Source of the DNA: Gammaproteobacteria bacterium
GTDB lineage: Bacteria > Pseudomonadota > Gammaproteobacteria > GRL18
NCBI GenBank assembly: GCA_016744375.1
Contig: JADGEM010000018.1
Coordinates: 1 to 64,000 of the forward strand
Direction of reading: 5' to 3'
Length of the DNA stretch: 64,000 nucleotides
Below the pieces are notes generated by a model. That model saw nothing but the letters and a program-made list of their open reading frames with translations, was not told where the DNA came from and made no database searches. Shown here piece after piece: positions 1 through 8,993 of this stretch. Position 1 is the first letter of the stretch; every line of letters starts with the position of its first letter. A program made the translations under genes and the position numbers.

Positions 1-270
1 TCATATTCTAAGGTCATATTTCCACACTTAATTACGAATTTAACATAGAATAAATTATATTGTATTTGCATGATTTCTACAAGGTTTTACGAATACCCTA
101 AATTTCTAAGAAGAGCATTGTAACTGTTTAACTAAAACTCGATATAGTCTGAACAACTTTAAAGAGCATAATTAAAAGGGTTAATTTTAATGATAATATA
201 CTGCTAACATCATTTATACCCTATTATGATATATGTAACTCAAACTTTCAGACAAAATGAAGTACTTATA

Positions 271-1419
271 ATGAATAAATTAACGATCCCTTTTAACAAA
301 CCCTTTATTTCAGGCAAGGAATTGTATTATGTTGCTAATAGCGTGATGAAAGGGCAGATTAGTGGTAATGGTTACTATACAAAAAAATGTGAGTCTTTCT
401 TGCAGAATCTCACTCATAGTTCAAAAGTACTGATGACAAACTCGTGTACTGCGGCTTTGGAAATGGCTTGCATTTTAATCGATCTCAAGCCGGGTGATGA
501 GGTTATCATGCCGTCTTTTACCTTTGTCTCAACTGCTAATGCGGTTGTTTTAAGAGGTGCAGTACCTGTTTTTTGTGATATTAATCCAGAAACATTTAAT
601 CTGGATGAAACTCAGCTCAGTGCTTGTTTGACTGATAATACGAAGGCAATTATTCCTGTTCACTATGCGGGACAAAGCTGTGAAATGAAAGTAATTAATG
701 ACTTTGCTAAGGAAAATAATCTATATGTGATTGAAGATGCGGCGCAGAGCGTTGGAGCTTATTATTATGGCCAACACTCTGGTGCTTTGGGTGATTTTGG
801 TTGTTTTTCTTTTCATGAAACCAAGAATATTATGTGTGGGGAAGGAGGAGCCTTATTAATTAATAACCCCAAGTTTATTGAACAAGCAGAAATTATTCGT
901 GAAAAAGGGACGAACCGGGAAGCTTTTTTCAGAAGAGAAGTAGAACTTTACACCTGGGTGAACCATGGTTCTTCTTACCTTCCATCTGAACTTCAGATGG
1001 CTTTCCTATATGCGCAGTTGGAAAATTTAAAAAGTGTTGTTAAGAAACGAAGAAAAGCCGTTGAGTATTACCTATTGCATCTAAAGCCTTTGGAAGATAG
1101 AGGTTTGATTCATCTACCCACCTTTTTACCTCATAATGAAGTTAATTTCCATTTATTTGCTATTCTTTGCCGTGATGTTCAGGAACGGACCAAGCTCATT
1201 GAATATCTAAAAAAACAGGGAATAGGAGCAGTCTTTCATTACATTCCCCTGCATTCATCACCAGCAGGAAAGCAGTTTGGACGAACAGGAAAGACGGAGT
1301 TGACAAATACCGAACATGTGAGTGAGTGTTTACTTCGATTGCCTGTCTATTTTGATATTACGATTGAAGAGCAGAGTTATGTTGTTAATGCCATGAATAA
1401 TTTTTTCTCAAAGCTATAA
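271..1419 (+). CDS. wecE: dTDP-4-amino-4,6-dideoxygalactose transaminase (WecE/RffA family)
   Basis: PLP-dependent sugar aminotransferase of the DegT/DnrJ/EryC1/StrS fold. It is predicted to convert dTDP-4-keto-6-deoxyglucose to dTDP-4-amino-4,6-dideoxygalactose for a surface glycan such as enterobacterial common antigen. The product from this start is 382 aa, the family's usual length. Visible landmarks are PGDEVIMPSFTFVSTANA (residues 74-91), PVHYAG, the IEDAAQ cofactor segment and FHETKN, whose Lys185 should be the Schiff-base lysine. The C-terminal FHYIPLHSSPAG is also typical of WecE. An in-frame start 45 bases upstream exists, but homology begins at MNKLTIPFNKP, so 271 is preferred. There is no strong Shine-Dalgarno sequence. 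No other glycan gene follows, so the rest of the pathway must lie to the left or elsewhere. Confidence 0.88.
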   Translation: MNKLTIPFNKPFISGKELYYVANSVMKGQISGNGYYTKKCESFLQNLTHSSKVLMTNSCTAALEMACILIDLKPGDEVIMPSFTFVSTANAVVLRGAVPVFCDINPETFNLDETQLSACLTDNTKAIIPVHYAGQSCEMKVINDFAKENNLYVIEDAAQSVGAYYYGQHSGALGDFGCFSFHETKNIMCGEGGALLINNPKFIEQAEIIREKGTNREAFFRREVELYTWVNHGSSYLPSELQMAFLYAQLENLKSVVKKRRKAVEYYLLHLKPLEDRGLIHLPTFLPHNEVNFHLFAILCRDVQERTKLIEYLKKQGIGAVFHYIPLHSSPAGKQFGRTGKTELTNTEHVSECLLRLPVYFDITIEEQSYVVNAMNNFFSKL

Positions 1420-1466
1420 CTTATTTGTCAATGTCATTCTGTTGTCAGCTGAATAGATTTTAAGTG

Positions 1467-1816
1467 TTACTCATCAATTTTCATTTTTTTGAGTTTATAT
1501 CGCACTGTCAATAGGTGATGCCAAGCAGTTCTGCCGCCGCTTTTCTGTTCCCGCGTGTTTTTTCCAGTGCTTGTTTAATTTGCAGCTCGTCTTTTAAGGG
1601 CGATGCTATTGAATTTATTGGTATGGTGTCTTTAATTGTATCTGATACCGGGCTTATGGGTTCTTGAAGTGATAGATCATCTGCTCGCACTCTTAAGGGT
1701 GGCATGGGTAATTCGATAACATTGATTCGATAGTAGAGATCCTGATGGAAATCACCATCCACACCCTTTGATATAGACATTGCAATGTTTGGGCTTTCTG
1801 GATTTACAATAAGCAT
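1467..1816 (-). pseudogene. Truncated, internally deleted second copy of the pilR 3' end
   Basis: The minus strand encodes pieces nearly identical to the intact PilR at 3046-4431. It carries [20 protein letters not shown], then RADD joined directly to LSLQEP, then the Fis-type helix-turn-helix start KQALEKT...[13 protein letters not shown]. The segment between the two ADD motifs, about 60 codons in the intact gene, is missing. The join falls on a short direct repeat (ATCATC on the plus strand). The reading frame then ends early: TGA replaces an Arg codon and one base is lost in the next Leu codon. The homologous tail can still be followed to about 1467. Similarity begins near 1758 and the upstream part is unrelated. 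It lacks receiver, Walker A and GAFTGA regions and cannot be a functional regulator. Confidence 0.8.
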
Positions 1817-1826
1817 GGGTTATGCA

Positions 1827-2228
1827 TTAGTCACTAAGCAAATCAAAATACTTGAATTTAGGTGCTTTTTTGTCGAAAGTTAAGACAAACTGGCACTCAG
1901 AAAAATGTGCAGAATGAGCAATTAGAATATCAGAAAGATCAAATTTTGCTCCGTATGCTGATGAAATAAAATCCTGGACAACTGTTTGTGCTTCAAACCT
2001 TAGGACAGGTACTAGCAATAAATCACCAATGGCTGATAGTATATTGGTGTCGGATATTTCATAAACTGTTTGTAAAACCCAAATGACTTCAAGTACCACC
2101 AACAGAGGAATAAAAAGTATTTCATTCTCACTTTCAGCTTGTTTAAATCGCTGGTAAACAAGTTCTGACTGCTTTTGATCATCTTTAACCAAAAAATGCA
2201 CCAAAATAATAGTGTCAATAGCTATCAT
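1827..2228 (-). CDS. PIN-domain protein, VapC-like, without visible antitoxin
   Basis: 133 aa PIN-domain ribonuclease of the VapC type. Acidic residues expected for the metal site are present: Asp5 in MIAID, Glu near residue 47 in VVLEVIWVL, Asp in FDLSDILIAH and Asp in TFDKKA. The first motif reads DTI where most relatives have DTN. VapC toxins cleave tRNA or rRNA and are neutralised by a small AbrB- or RHH-type antitoxin encoded just upstream. I find no such ORF in the 200 bases upstream on this strand, so the gene is an orphan or its antitoxin has decayed. It sits in a patch of broken genes. The fold assignment is firm; the toxin activity is inferred. Confidence 0.7.
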   Translation of the reverse strand: MIAIDTIILVHFLVKDDQKQSELVYQRFKQAESENEILFIPLLVVLEVIWVLQTVYEISDTNILSAIGDLLLVPVLRFEAQTVVQDFISSAYGAKFDLSDILIAHSAHFSECQFVLTFDKKAPKFKYFDLLSD

Positions 2229-2332
2229 TCATTCTATTTAAGACAAAACCTGAATGTTATTTTTTCAGCATTATTTTTTACTATTCAACAAACATAAATA
2301 GCAAGCTGTTGTTTTTTTATAGAAATACAATA

Positions 2333-2348
2333 TGGAATGATTATTGCG
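2333..2348 (+). promoter_or_regulatory. Sigma-54-type promoter for the pilin remnant
   Basis: The sequence TGGAATGATTATTGCG has the -24 GG and -12 GC separated by exactly 10 bases and matches TGGCACG-N4-TTGC at most positions. It lies about 55 bases upstream of the pilin ATG at 2402. In pseudomonads pilA is transcribed by sigma-54 with PilR, and pilR/pilS are encoded just downstream here. Confidence 0.6.
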
Positions 2349-2401
2349 CCGATTAACAAATATAATAATTTAATCCGCAATATATCAAAAGGTAGGCTCT
2401 T

Positions 2402-2730
2402 ATGAATAAGCAACCGGTTTTACTCTTATAGAATTAATGATTGTTGTTGCTATTATTGGCATTTTAGCAGCTGTTGCTACTTATATGACTAAAGCAGATG
2501 CCTGTACGCAAACAGGTATGGGTTGTATTTCTCTTAATAATGAAATCACTGCTACCAGTCAACTTGCAGGTTTGATCACCCAGGGAAATAATGGAAGCCT
2601 CACCTATGATGATGGTGATTGTTCTGTGACAGCAACGATTGTCGCTGGTGGCAGTGTGACGTGTACCTTTGCTGCCAATGGTGCTATTGCTAGTGCAGCT
2701 CAATGTCAGTCAGGTGCTGGGCTTAATTAA
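2402..2730 (+). pseudogene. Type IV pilin-like gene with a frameshift in the leader
   Basis: The ATG at 2402, preceded by AAAGGTAGG, begins MNKQ. The conserved prepilin segment [21 protein letters not shown] is in another frame, starting at the GGT at 2416. The mature-frame ORF has an in-frame TAA at 2407 and no start before the internal ATG at 2437, which lies inside the hydrophobic helix. Gain or loss of a base between codons 4 and 5 explains this. The mature part is short (about 105 aa), with four cysteines and a Gly/Ala/Thr-rich tail, like a small pilin or minor pilin. Upstream are a sigma-54 promoter and a ribosome binding site, so the gene was recently functional. A sequencing error or programmed/phase-variable frameshifting is a possible alternative. 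Confidence 0.75.
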
Positions 2731-2761
2731 CCTGAACTCTATTTCTTAAACAGAGTTCAGG
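2731..2761 (+). terminator. Hairpin after the pilin remnant
   Basis: A perfect 10-bp inverted repeat, CCTGAACTCT with AGAGTTCAGG and an 11-base loop, starts immediately after the pilin stop codon. It has no clear T-run. It probably served as transcript end or mRNA stabiliser for the abundant pilin message. Confidence 0.5.
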
Positions 2762-2762
2762 T

Positions 2763-2990
2763 TATATACAATTACGGCGAAAAGGACAACGAATCGATTA
2801 TTACCGAACAAAAAGTGGTTATGAGGTCGATTTTATTTGCACTGCTCAAGATAGCAGGCAATCACTTTATCAGGTTTCATATTATATTGATGATCACAAA
2901 ACCAGAGAAAGAGAAATAAGGGCGCTGGAAGAAGCAATGATTGAGACTGGATTGGATGATGGGATTATTATTACGATGCAGGATGAATAA
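2763..2990 (+). pseudogene. C-terminal remnant of a DUF4143-type AAA ATPase
   Basis: An open stretch of about 75 codons reads LRRKGQRIDYYRTKSGYEVDF, continues through QVSYYIDDHKTREREIRALEEAM, and ends at TAA 2988. The motifs YYRTKSGYEVDF and TREREIRALEEA are typical of the nuclease-like C-terminal domain (DUF4143) of archaeal-type AAA ATPases in mobile or defence contexts. There is no start codon and no upstream ATPase domain; the fragment begins abruptly after the pilin hairpin. It is too short for the ORF to stand alone and is interpreted as the tail left after deletion. Confidence 0.6.
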
Positions 2991-3045
2991 ACTATTAAAT
3001 ATGAACATGGCATCATTAAAATTCTGCCTGCCTGGTTATGGTGTA

Positions 3046-4431
3046 TTAATCCAGGCCCATTTTTTTGAGTCGGTATCGCAACTGGCGGTAGGTGATGCCC
3101 AGTAGTTCAGCAGCAGCTTTTCTATTCCAGTGGGTTTTTTCCAGTGCTTGTTTGATTTGTTGCTCACCTTGTGAAGGCGATATGATTGATTTTATGTTAG
3201 AAGAAGCTTCATCAACATCAACTTGCTGTGTTATTGGTTCCTGAAGTGATAAATCATCGGCATAAATAATTGATTCATCACAAAGGGTGACGGCTCGTTC
3301 TAAAATATTTTCCAGCTCTCTCACATTTCCCGGAAAAGAATAGCTTTGTAGTGCATCAATTGCTTCACTTGATAATTGGAAGTGGCTGTCATCTGATGAA
3401 AGTTGATCTAAAAAGAAATCTGTCAGAAGACGAATATCATCTGCTCGTTCGTTTAAGGGAGGCATGGGTAGCTCAATGACATTGATCCGGTAGTAGAGAT
3501 CCTGACGGAAATCACCATCAGCGACTAGTTGCTTTAGATTTTTATGAGTGGCACTGATAATTCGAATATTAATCTTTTCTTCTTTTTGTGCACCGACAGG
3601 GCGAACAGCTTTTTCCTGTATGGCTCTAAGTAACTTAACCTGCATTGATAAGGGGAGGTCGGCCACTTCGTCGAGGAAAAGCGTACCGCCATTGGCGGCC
3701 TGAAATAAGCCTTGCTTGTCCTTGTTGGCACCGGTAAAACTGCCTTTAGTATGACCAAAAAATTCACTCTCCATAAGTTCTGAGGGGATAGCGCCACAGT
3801 TTACAGGAATAAATGGATACTCTGAGCGGGAGCTCATATTGTGGATTTGATTCGCTGCGAGTTCTTTGCCTGTGCCGGATTCTCCACTGATATAAACTGG
3901 AGCCTGACTTTTAGCCAGCTTGCTAATGAGTTTTTTAGTTTGCTGCATTGCTGGTGAGTTGCCCAGCAGTGATGATTGTTCTTGCTCATTAATGGTTGCT
4001 GTTGTTTTCTGTGAACCTTTTTTTGCCTCTGTTTTTGAGGGAACGGCTTCTTCCTGAGATTTTTGAGCCAGCTTAATGGCAGAGTTAACCAGATTTCTGA
4101 GCTCAGCCAATTCCAGTGGTTTTGAAACAAAATCAAAGGCTCCGGCTTTTAATGCTTCGATGGCAGTATCCATATTGCCATGGGCACTGATCATGGCAAC
4201 AGGAATATGGTTAGACTGAGTTTGTATTTTTTTGACCAGTTCAATACCATTACCATCAGGCAGGCGCATGTCGGTCAGACAAATTGAAATATCATTTTCA
4301 TTCAGTATTTTGTAGGCTGACTTTAAATCCCCGGCTGAAAGGGTATTGATGTCCATGCGGTTAAGTGTCAGTTCAAGTAACTCGCAGATATCAGGCTCAT
4401 CGTCAACAATCAGGGCAAGGTGCTTATTCAT
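3046..4431 (-). CDS. pilR: Sigma-54-dependent response regulator PilR
   Basis: NtrC-family activator of type IV pilin transcription, partner of the PilS kinase. The 461 aa order is: receiver domain with Asp54 (LTDMRLPDG) and Lys104 (FVSKPLE); linker to about 150; AAA+ core with Walker A GESGTGKE (183-190), the sigma-54 contact loop GSFTGA (230-235, Ser instead of the usual Ala), and Walker B LFLDEV (251-256); and a Fis-type HTH at the C-terminus ([20 protein letters not shown]). PilR activates RpoN-dependent pilA; a matching promoter precedes the broken pilin at 2402. The kinase gene lies upstream on the same strand, but 287 bases separate the two instead of the usual close spacing, and that gap holds a decayed gene. 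A partial second copy lies at 1467-1816. Confidence 0.9.
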   Translation of the reverse strand: MNKHLALIVDDEPDICELLELTLNRMDINTLSAGDLKSAYKILNENDISICLTDMRLPDGNGIELVKKIQTQSNHIPVAMISAHGNMDTAIEALKAGAFDFVSKPLELAELRNLVNSAIKLAQKSQEEAVPSKTEAKKGSQKTTATINEQEQSSLLGNSPAMQQTKKLISKLAKSQAPVYISGESGTGKELAANQIHNMSSRSEYPFIPVNCGAIPSELMESEFFGHTKGSFTGANKDKQGLFQAANGGTLFLDEVADLPLSMQVKLLRAIQEKAVRPVGAQKEEKINIRIISATHKNLKQLVADGDFRQDLYYRINVIELPMPPLNERADDIRLLTDFFLDQLSSDDSHFQLSSEAIDALQSYSFPGNVRELENILERAVTLCDESIIYADDLSLQEPITQQVDVDEASSNIKSIISPSQGEQQIKQALEKTHWNRKAAAELLGITYRQLRYRLKKMGLD

Positions 4432-4506
4432 ATAATATAAAGTAGGTATTTTTTAAAATGTTGAACAATTCTGATGACGCAGTCAATAAGTCGTTAAAAC
4501 TGACTA

Positions 4507-4639
4507 TATTACGATGATCAGCAGGTCAATGTCTCCGCCTTTTTTAATCATCGGTTCGACTGTCGAACAAATACACCTTAGCCTGTTTATCAATCGCATG
4601 AATGCATTGCTTGGTATCATTGGCCTTAGTGAGTTCAAG
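4507..4639 (-). pseudogene. Remnant of a small nucleotidyltransferase (MNT-type) gene between pilS and pilR
   Basis: Reading the minus strand from about 4639, one frame gives LELTKANDTKQCIHAIDKQ, then AKVYLFDSRTDD and a TAA. The next frame continues KKGGDIDLLII. Joined, this is the nucleotidyltransferase signature (hydrophobic-FGSR...GGDIDLLI) of small MNT proteins, usually paired with an HEPN protein. The frameshift at an A-run, the Gly-to-Asp change in the GSR motif, and later stops show that it is dead. No HEPN partner is visible. Its presence explains the unusual gap between pilS and pilR. Confidence 0.5.
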
Positions 4640-4718
4640 TCATATTTTTATTTTATCGGTTTAAAGGTTGAGTTCTTATGAAGATAATAGCACTAAATGA
4701 TGGAAAAATCGCGTTGCT

Positions 4719-6392
4719 TCAGGGGGTCATCGTTTCCTGGGGAATACCGGGTTTATTGCGCCTGGGATCGGCAAAGTTTAGCTGGAAACAAGCGCCTTCT
4801 TTAATTGCAACGTATTCAAGTTTTGCTGAATTGCAGGCTGCCATTTCTCGTGAGATATACAGACCCAGACCTGTGCCTGTGGCTTCGGTGGTAAAAAAAG
4901 GTTCAAACAGTTTAGGTAAATCTTCTTCAGGAATACTGGCACCATAATTCATCACTTGCAGATAGATATTTTTATTCATGGAGTCTATGCCGGCCGTGAT
5001 AACAATGGGGCGAAAGTGATGAGCTTGCTCAGTGGTATGTCTTAGTGCATTCTGAATGAGATTATTACATATCTGATGCAGATGTTGTTGATCAAACTGA
5101 ACCTCAAGATCTTCGTTTTCAAATTTCAGGTAAAACCGTTCCTGAGGTAATTGTATATACTCATTTAGAAACTCTTTAATCCATTGAAATAAATTAATTG
5201 TTTCTTTTTCTACCTGCTGGCGCCGGCTTAAGTCCAATACGGTATCAATGATTTCATTGACCCGTATGGATTGTTTATCAATAATTTGGGTGAGACGTTG
5301 ATCGGTTTCTTCAAGAGAGGGGGACTCATTTAATAATTCTCCGGCAGTACGAATCGCGGCTAAAGGATTTCGCAGCTCGTGGGCAATACTTGCAGTTAAT
5401 CGGCCCAGTGAAGCCAGCTTTAATTGCTGTGCCTGTTGCGTTAGTTCTGCATTGTCCTCAATAAAAATCACGGTACCACTGTCTGCTTTTTTTCCCAGAG
5501 CTGCAAATTTTATGTTTAAATCAGTGGAACCATTGTCTAATTTAATATTGTGAACCTGATTGTCAGGTTTTTTTCGCCAGGATTGGAAGAGATCACCGAG
5601 CTCTAATGAGTATTCATAGAGGTTGGTTGGTTTCTGTAATGTTTTTGTGAGTTTTAGTAAGTTGATGGCTGTGTCATTGACTAAGTTTATATTGCCTAGA
5701 TAGTCGGCAACAATGACAGCAGTTTGCATTCGCTGCATAATAAATTGAGTTAATTGCTCCATATTGGCCAGATCAACCTCTCTCTGGCTGGCAATTTCAA
5801 CGCTTTCCTCTGTTTTATGCACCAGATAATTGGTTAATAAAGCGGTTAGGAAGATTATTCCTCCTAACAAACCGGTTTGTGCATAAGAGGGTGAAATACC
5901 AAAAGTGAAGGTGAGATAGCTTTGATCGATAAGCAGAACCAGTGTGATTATCGCGGCATAAAAAATAGATGAGCGCCCAAGAGAAAGAATGCTGATAGCG
6001 GCAATGGGTAATAGTAATAGTAAGCCGACACCGCTTTTGACACCACCGCTGGCATGCATAATAAGAATGATGGCGCAAAAGTCAAAAATGATATGGGTAT
6101 GAGTTTGTAGCCGTAAAGAGGGCCAACGCCAGCGGATAGTGATGCCATTAAGGATGCTGGTAGCCAGATAAGCAAAACTGGCAATTTGAAACAGCTCGGG
6201 ATGAGTGCTGCCAAAGGGACTAATTTGAGTATTAGAAAAAATAATGACAACAAAAATGCCGGAAATTAACAGGCGGTAGAGATTCAGGAGATGCAGTGGC
6301 CGCCAGGATTTTTGTTCTCTGCTTATTATCGGATTAAAATCAGGCAGGAAAAAAGAGCTGTCTGCTGTTTTTTCTTTATTTTTTGTGTTCAA
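4719..6392 (-). CDS. pilS: Two-component sensor histidine kinase PilS
   Basis: 557 aa inner-membrane kinase controlling PilR and type IV pilin expression. Roughly six hydrophobic segments lie between residues 38 and 192. A PAS-like region follows (about 210-315), then the HisKA dimerisation helix with the phospho-acceptor His338 in SIAHELRNPLAAIRTAGELL, and the HATPase domain with N-box NNLIQNALRH and the GTGLGLYI lid. Length and domain order match Pseudomonas PilS, which senses PilA in the membrane. The start overlaps the upstream gene by 17 bases, so the two are probably co-transcribed. Confidence 0.88.
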   Translation of the reverse strand: MNTKNKEKTADSSFFLPDFNPIISREQKSWRPLHLLNLYRLLISGIFVVIIFSNTQISPFGSTHPELFQIASFAYLATSILNGITIRWRWPSLRLQTHTHIIFDFCAIILIMHASGGVKSGVGLLLLLPIAAISILSLGRSSIFYAAIITLVLLIDQSYLTFTFGISPSYAQTGLLGGIIFLTALLTNYLVHKTEESVEIASQREVDLANMEQLTQFIMQRMQTAVIVADYLGNINLVNDTAINLLKLTKTLQKPTNLYEYSLELGDLFQSWRKKPDNQVHNIKLDNGSTDLNIKFAALGKKADSGTVIFIEDNAELTQQAQQLKLASLGRLTASIAHELRNPLAAIRTAGELLNESPSLEETDQRLTQIIDKQSIRVNEIIDTVLDLSRRQQVEKETINLFQWIKEFLNEYIQLPQERFYLKFENEDLEVQFDQQHLHQICNNLIQNALRHTTEQAHHFRPIVITAGIDSMNKNIYLQVMNYGASIPEEDLPKLFEPFFTTEATGTGLGLYISREMAACNSAKLEYVAIKEGACFQLNFADPRRNKPGIPQETMTP

Positions 6393-6657
6393 GATAGCTG
6401 TCTAGGTGTTGGTAACTACAGAAAAAATGATTCTCTTTATAAATACCTTCATCTTCAGGAATATGGGTTTTACAATAGGCACAGGCTTTCATTTGCTGGA
6501 CTTTTTGGGGTTGCTCCTGAAATTTTTTCTGCTCCTGGTGCTCAACTTCTTTAACCCGGGCAGACCAGGTTTTATTAAGAAATCGATAGCCCATCCAGGC
6601 TAAAAAAAGAATGCCCAAAATAAGTAATAGTCGACCCAAAAGAAAAATCCTCCGCAA
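6376..6657 (-). CDS. Small PP0621-type membrane protein with a Cys cluster
   Basis: 93 aa protein with one N-terminal transmembrane helix (residues 4-24), a charged Gln/Lys/Glu-rich linker, and a C-terminal mini zinc-ribbon-like segment with ACAYCKTHIPEDEG and a later Cys in FFCSYQH. It resembles the small PP0621-type proteins found next to pilS in gammaproteobacteria. Function is not known; the cysteines suggest a metal-binding knuckle. It overlaps the start of pilS by 17 bases and probably shares its promoter, which should lie in the 218 bases before sucC. Confidence 0.65.
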   Translation of the reverse strand: MRRIFLLGRLLLILGILFLAWMGYRFLNKTWSARVKEVEHQEQKKFQEQPQKVQQMKACAYCKTHIPEDEGIYKENHFFCSYQHLDSYLEHKK

Positions 6658-6875
6658 TTATCCCTTTTACTCAAGCAAGTGAAAGAAAGAAGCTAAAAAA
6701 CTATTTTGAAAATGCCAAGGACAAATAATAGCAGAAATAGAAAATTTTTTATTGATTATTGTAAATTATGCTTAATACAAGTCTAAAATAGCTTATCAAT
6801 GGCGCCCAGCTAAGTTAAAATACCTGCTTACAAAAGAATTTAAAAGTGACATACAATAAAAATTGGTGAAATATC

Positions 6876-8048
6876 ATGAATTTACATGAGTATCAGGCAA
6901 AACAGGTATTTGCTGACTATGGTATTCCTGTTCCGACTAACCGAACAATTCGTTCTGTTGGAGAAATTGAGCAGGCTGTCAGTGAACTGGGTGGTAATGA
7001 GTGGATGGTTAAAGCGCAGGTGCATGCCGGTGGTCGAGGAAAAGCCGGTGGTGTGATAAAGGCTGGTTCGATTGATGAAATCAAAGCCTTTGCAGAAAAA
7101 ATGCTGGGCACGAATTTAGTGACTTTTCAAACCGATGCCAATGGCCAGCCTGTTAATACCCTGATGATCGAAGTGCCAAGTACGATAGAACGTGAACTTT
7201 ATATGGGAGTCCTGGTTGATCGGGCATCAAAGAAAGTCGCGATTATGGCTTCTGAAGCAGGTGGTATGAACATTGAAGAAGTGGCTGCGGAGACGCCGGA
7301 AAAAATCATTACTTTGGCCATCGATCCAGTTAATGGTTTGATGCCGTATCAGGTTAGAGAAGCTGGTTTTGCCATGAATATGACCCCTGCTCAGCAAAAA
7401 GGCCTGATGAAAGTTATGCAGGGAGTGTATCGAATTTTTATAGAAAAAGATGCCTCTCAGGTTGAAATTAACCCCCTGGTTATTACCGGTGATGATGTGG
7501 TTATGGCTTTGGATGCTAAAATTTCACTGGATGATAATGCTCTGTATAAGCATAAGGACATGCAGGCGTTTCATGATCCATCACAGGAAGATGACAAGGA
7601 AAATCATGCTAAAGAATTTGAACTAAACTACGTGCCTCTGGATGGTGATATTGGCTGTATGGTCAATGGTGCTGGTCTGGCAATGGCCACTATGGACATC
7701 ATTAAAAACAATGGTGGTGATCCGGCCAACTTCCTGGATGTAGGTGGCGGAGTAACCACAGAACGAGTGGCAGAAGCACTTAAATTAATTTTATCTGATC
7801 CTAAAGTGAAAGCCATCCTGATTAATATCTTTGGTGGTATTGTCCGTTGTGACCTGATTGCAGAAGGTATTATTGCAGCGACCAAAGAAGTGAAACTCAG
7901 TGTGCCCGTGGTGGTTCGACTGGAAGGCACAAATGTTGAATTAGGACGTGAGCTATTGGAAAAAAGTGGTTTGGAAATTATTTCCAGAGGTGATTTTACT
8001 GAAGCTGCAGAGGAAGTGGTTAAGGCAGCAAAAGGAGTGGGTGCATAA
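6876..8048 (+). CDS. sucC: Succinyl-CoA synthetase beta subunit
   Basis: 390 aa ADP/GDP-forming subunit. With SucD it interconverts succinyl-CoA and succinate in the TCA cycle with substrate-level phosphorylation. The N-terminal ATP-grasp domain begins [20 protein letters not shown]. The glycine-rich region [15 protein letters not shown] and metal-binding EINPLVI are present. The C-terminal CoA-ligase-like domain has [14 protein letters not shown] and [10 protein letters not shown]. Length and start match the family. Its stop overlaps the sucD ATG by one base (TAATG), so translation is coupled. No sucAB or sdh genes adjoin. Confidence 0.96.
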   Translation: MNLHEYQAKQVFADYGIPVPTNRTIRSVGEIEQAVSELGGNEWMVKAQVHAGGRGKAGGVIKAGSIDEIKAFAEKMLGTNLVTFQTDANGQPVNTLMIEVPSTIERELYMGVLVDRASKKVAIMASEAGGMNIEEVAAETPEKIITLAIDPVNGLMPYQVREAGFAMNMTPAQQKGLMKVMQGVYRIFIEKDASQVEINPLVITGDDVVMALDAKISLDDNALYKHKDMQAFHDPSQEDDKENHAKEFELNYVPLDGDIGCMVNGAGLAMATMDIIKNNGGDPANFLDVGGGVTTERVAEALKLILSDPKVKAILINIFGGIVRCDLIAEGIIAATKEVKLSVPVVVRLEGTNVELGRELLEKSGLEIISRGDFTEAAEEVVKAAKGVGA

Positions 8049-8914
8049 TGTCGATTTTAATTAATAAAGACACCAGAGTCATTTGTCAGGGATTTACCGG
8101 ACAGCAGGGTACTTTTCATTCTGAGCAGGCTATTGCCTATGGTACCAATCTTGTTGGTGGTGTGACTCCGGGCAAGGGCGGGCAGACACATCTTGATAGA
8201 CCCGTTTTTAATACAGTCAAAGATGCTGTTGCTCAAACTGGAGCAGAAGCAACAATGATTTATGTACCTGCCGCTTTTGCAGCAGACGCAATCATGGAAG
8301 CGGCCAACGCCGGTATTAAGGTCATTGCCTGTATTTCAGAGGGTATACCGGTTCTGGATATGTTGAAAGTGAAAGCAAGTCTTCCGGATGATGTCCGTCT
8401 TATTGGCCCTAACTGTCCGGGATTAATTACTCCTGGAGAATGTAAAATTGGTATTATGCCCGGTAATATCCATCTAAAAGGAAAAATTGGCATTGTATCC
8501 CGTTCTGGTACACTGACTTATGAAGCGGTGCATCAGACCACTATTACCGGCCTGGGTCAAAGTACTTGTGTGGGTATTGGCGGTGATCCGATCCATGGTA
8601 TGAACTTCATCGATTGTCTGGACCTGTTTGAAAAAGACTCTCAGACAGAAGGTATTATCATGGTTGGTGAGATTGGTGGTACAGCTGAAGAAGAAGCGGC
8701 TGAGTTCATCAAGAATAGCGTTAGTAAACCCGTTGTTGCCTATATTGCTGGTGTCACTGCCCCCAAAGGAAAGCGCATGGGACATGCCGGAGCAATCATT
8801 GCGGGTGGTAAAGGCACAGCAGAAGAAAAATTTATTGCCCTTGACGCTGCAGGTGTCAGTATTACTCGTTCTCCAGCAGAAATGGGTAAGGTTATGTTGT
8901 CGGTGATGGAGTAA
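8048..8914 (+). CDS. sucD: Succinyl-CoA synthetase alpha subunit
   Basis: 288 aa subunit carrying the CoA-binding Rossmann domain ([19 protein letters not shown]) and the phosphohistidine loop [20 protein letters not shown], whose His receives the phosphate from succinyl phosphate. [20 protein letters not shown] and [10 protein letters not shown] are family-typical. It forms a two-gene operon with sucC. A large hairpin follows the stop and separates it from the convergent nadE. Confidence 0.96.
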   Translation: MSILINKDTRVICQGFTGQQGTFHSEQAIAYGTNLVGGVTPGKGGQTHLDRPVFNTVKDAVAQTGAEATMIYVPAAFAADAIMEAANAGIKVIACISEGIPVLDMLKVKASLPDDVRLIGPNCPGLITPGECKIGIMPGNIHLKGKIGIVSRSGTLTYEAVHQTTITGLGQSTCVGIGGDPIHGMNFIDCLDLFEKDSQTEGIIMVGEIGGTAEEEAAEFIKNSVSKPVVAYIAGVTAPKGKRMGHAGAIIAGGKGTAEEKFIALDAAGVSITRSPAEMGKVMLSVME

Positions 8915-8926
8915 AGAAATGTTTTT

Positions 8927-8980
8927 AAGTTCGTATGTTAATAAGTTTGTAGTCTTACTCGTTTAATAACATACAAACTT
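8927..8980. terminator. Bidirectional hairpin between convergent sucD and nadE
   Basis: Arms AAGTTCGTATGTTA (8927-8940) and TAACATACAAACTT (8967-8980) pair with one mismatch over 14 bp, with a 26-base loop. They lie between two convergent genes. A TTTTT run precedes the left arm, which would be the T/A tract for nadE transcripts. Confidence 0.55.
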
Positions 8981-8993
8981 AGTCACACATAAC

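Noticed and set aside
4678-4947. 89-codon plus-strand frame opposite the end of pilS
   Set aside because: It lies almost entirely within the pilS coding region in antisense, has no recognisable domain, and its codon pattern follows from the kinase sequence.
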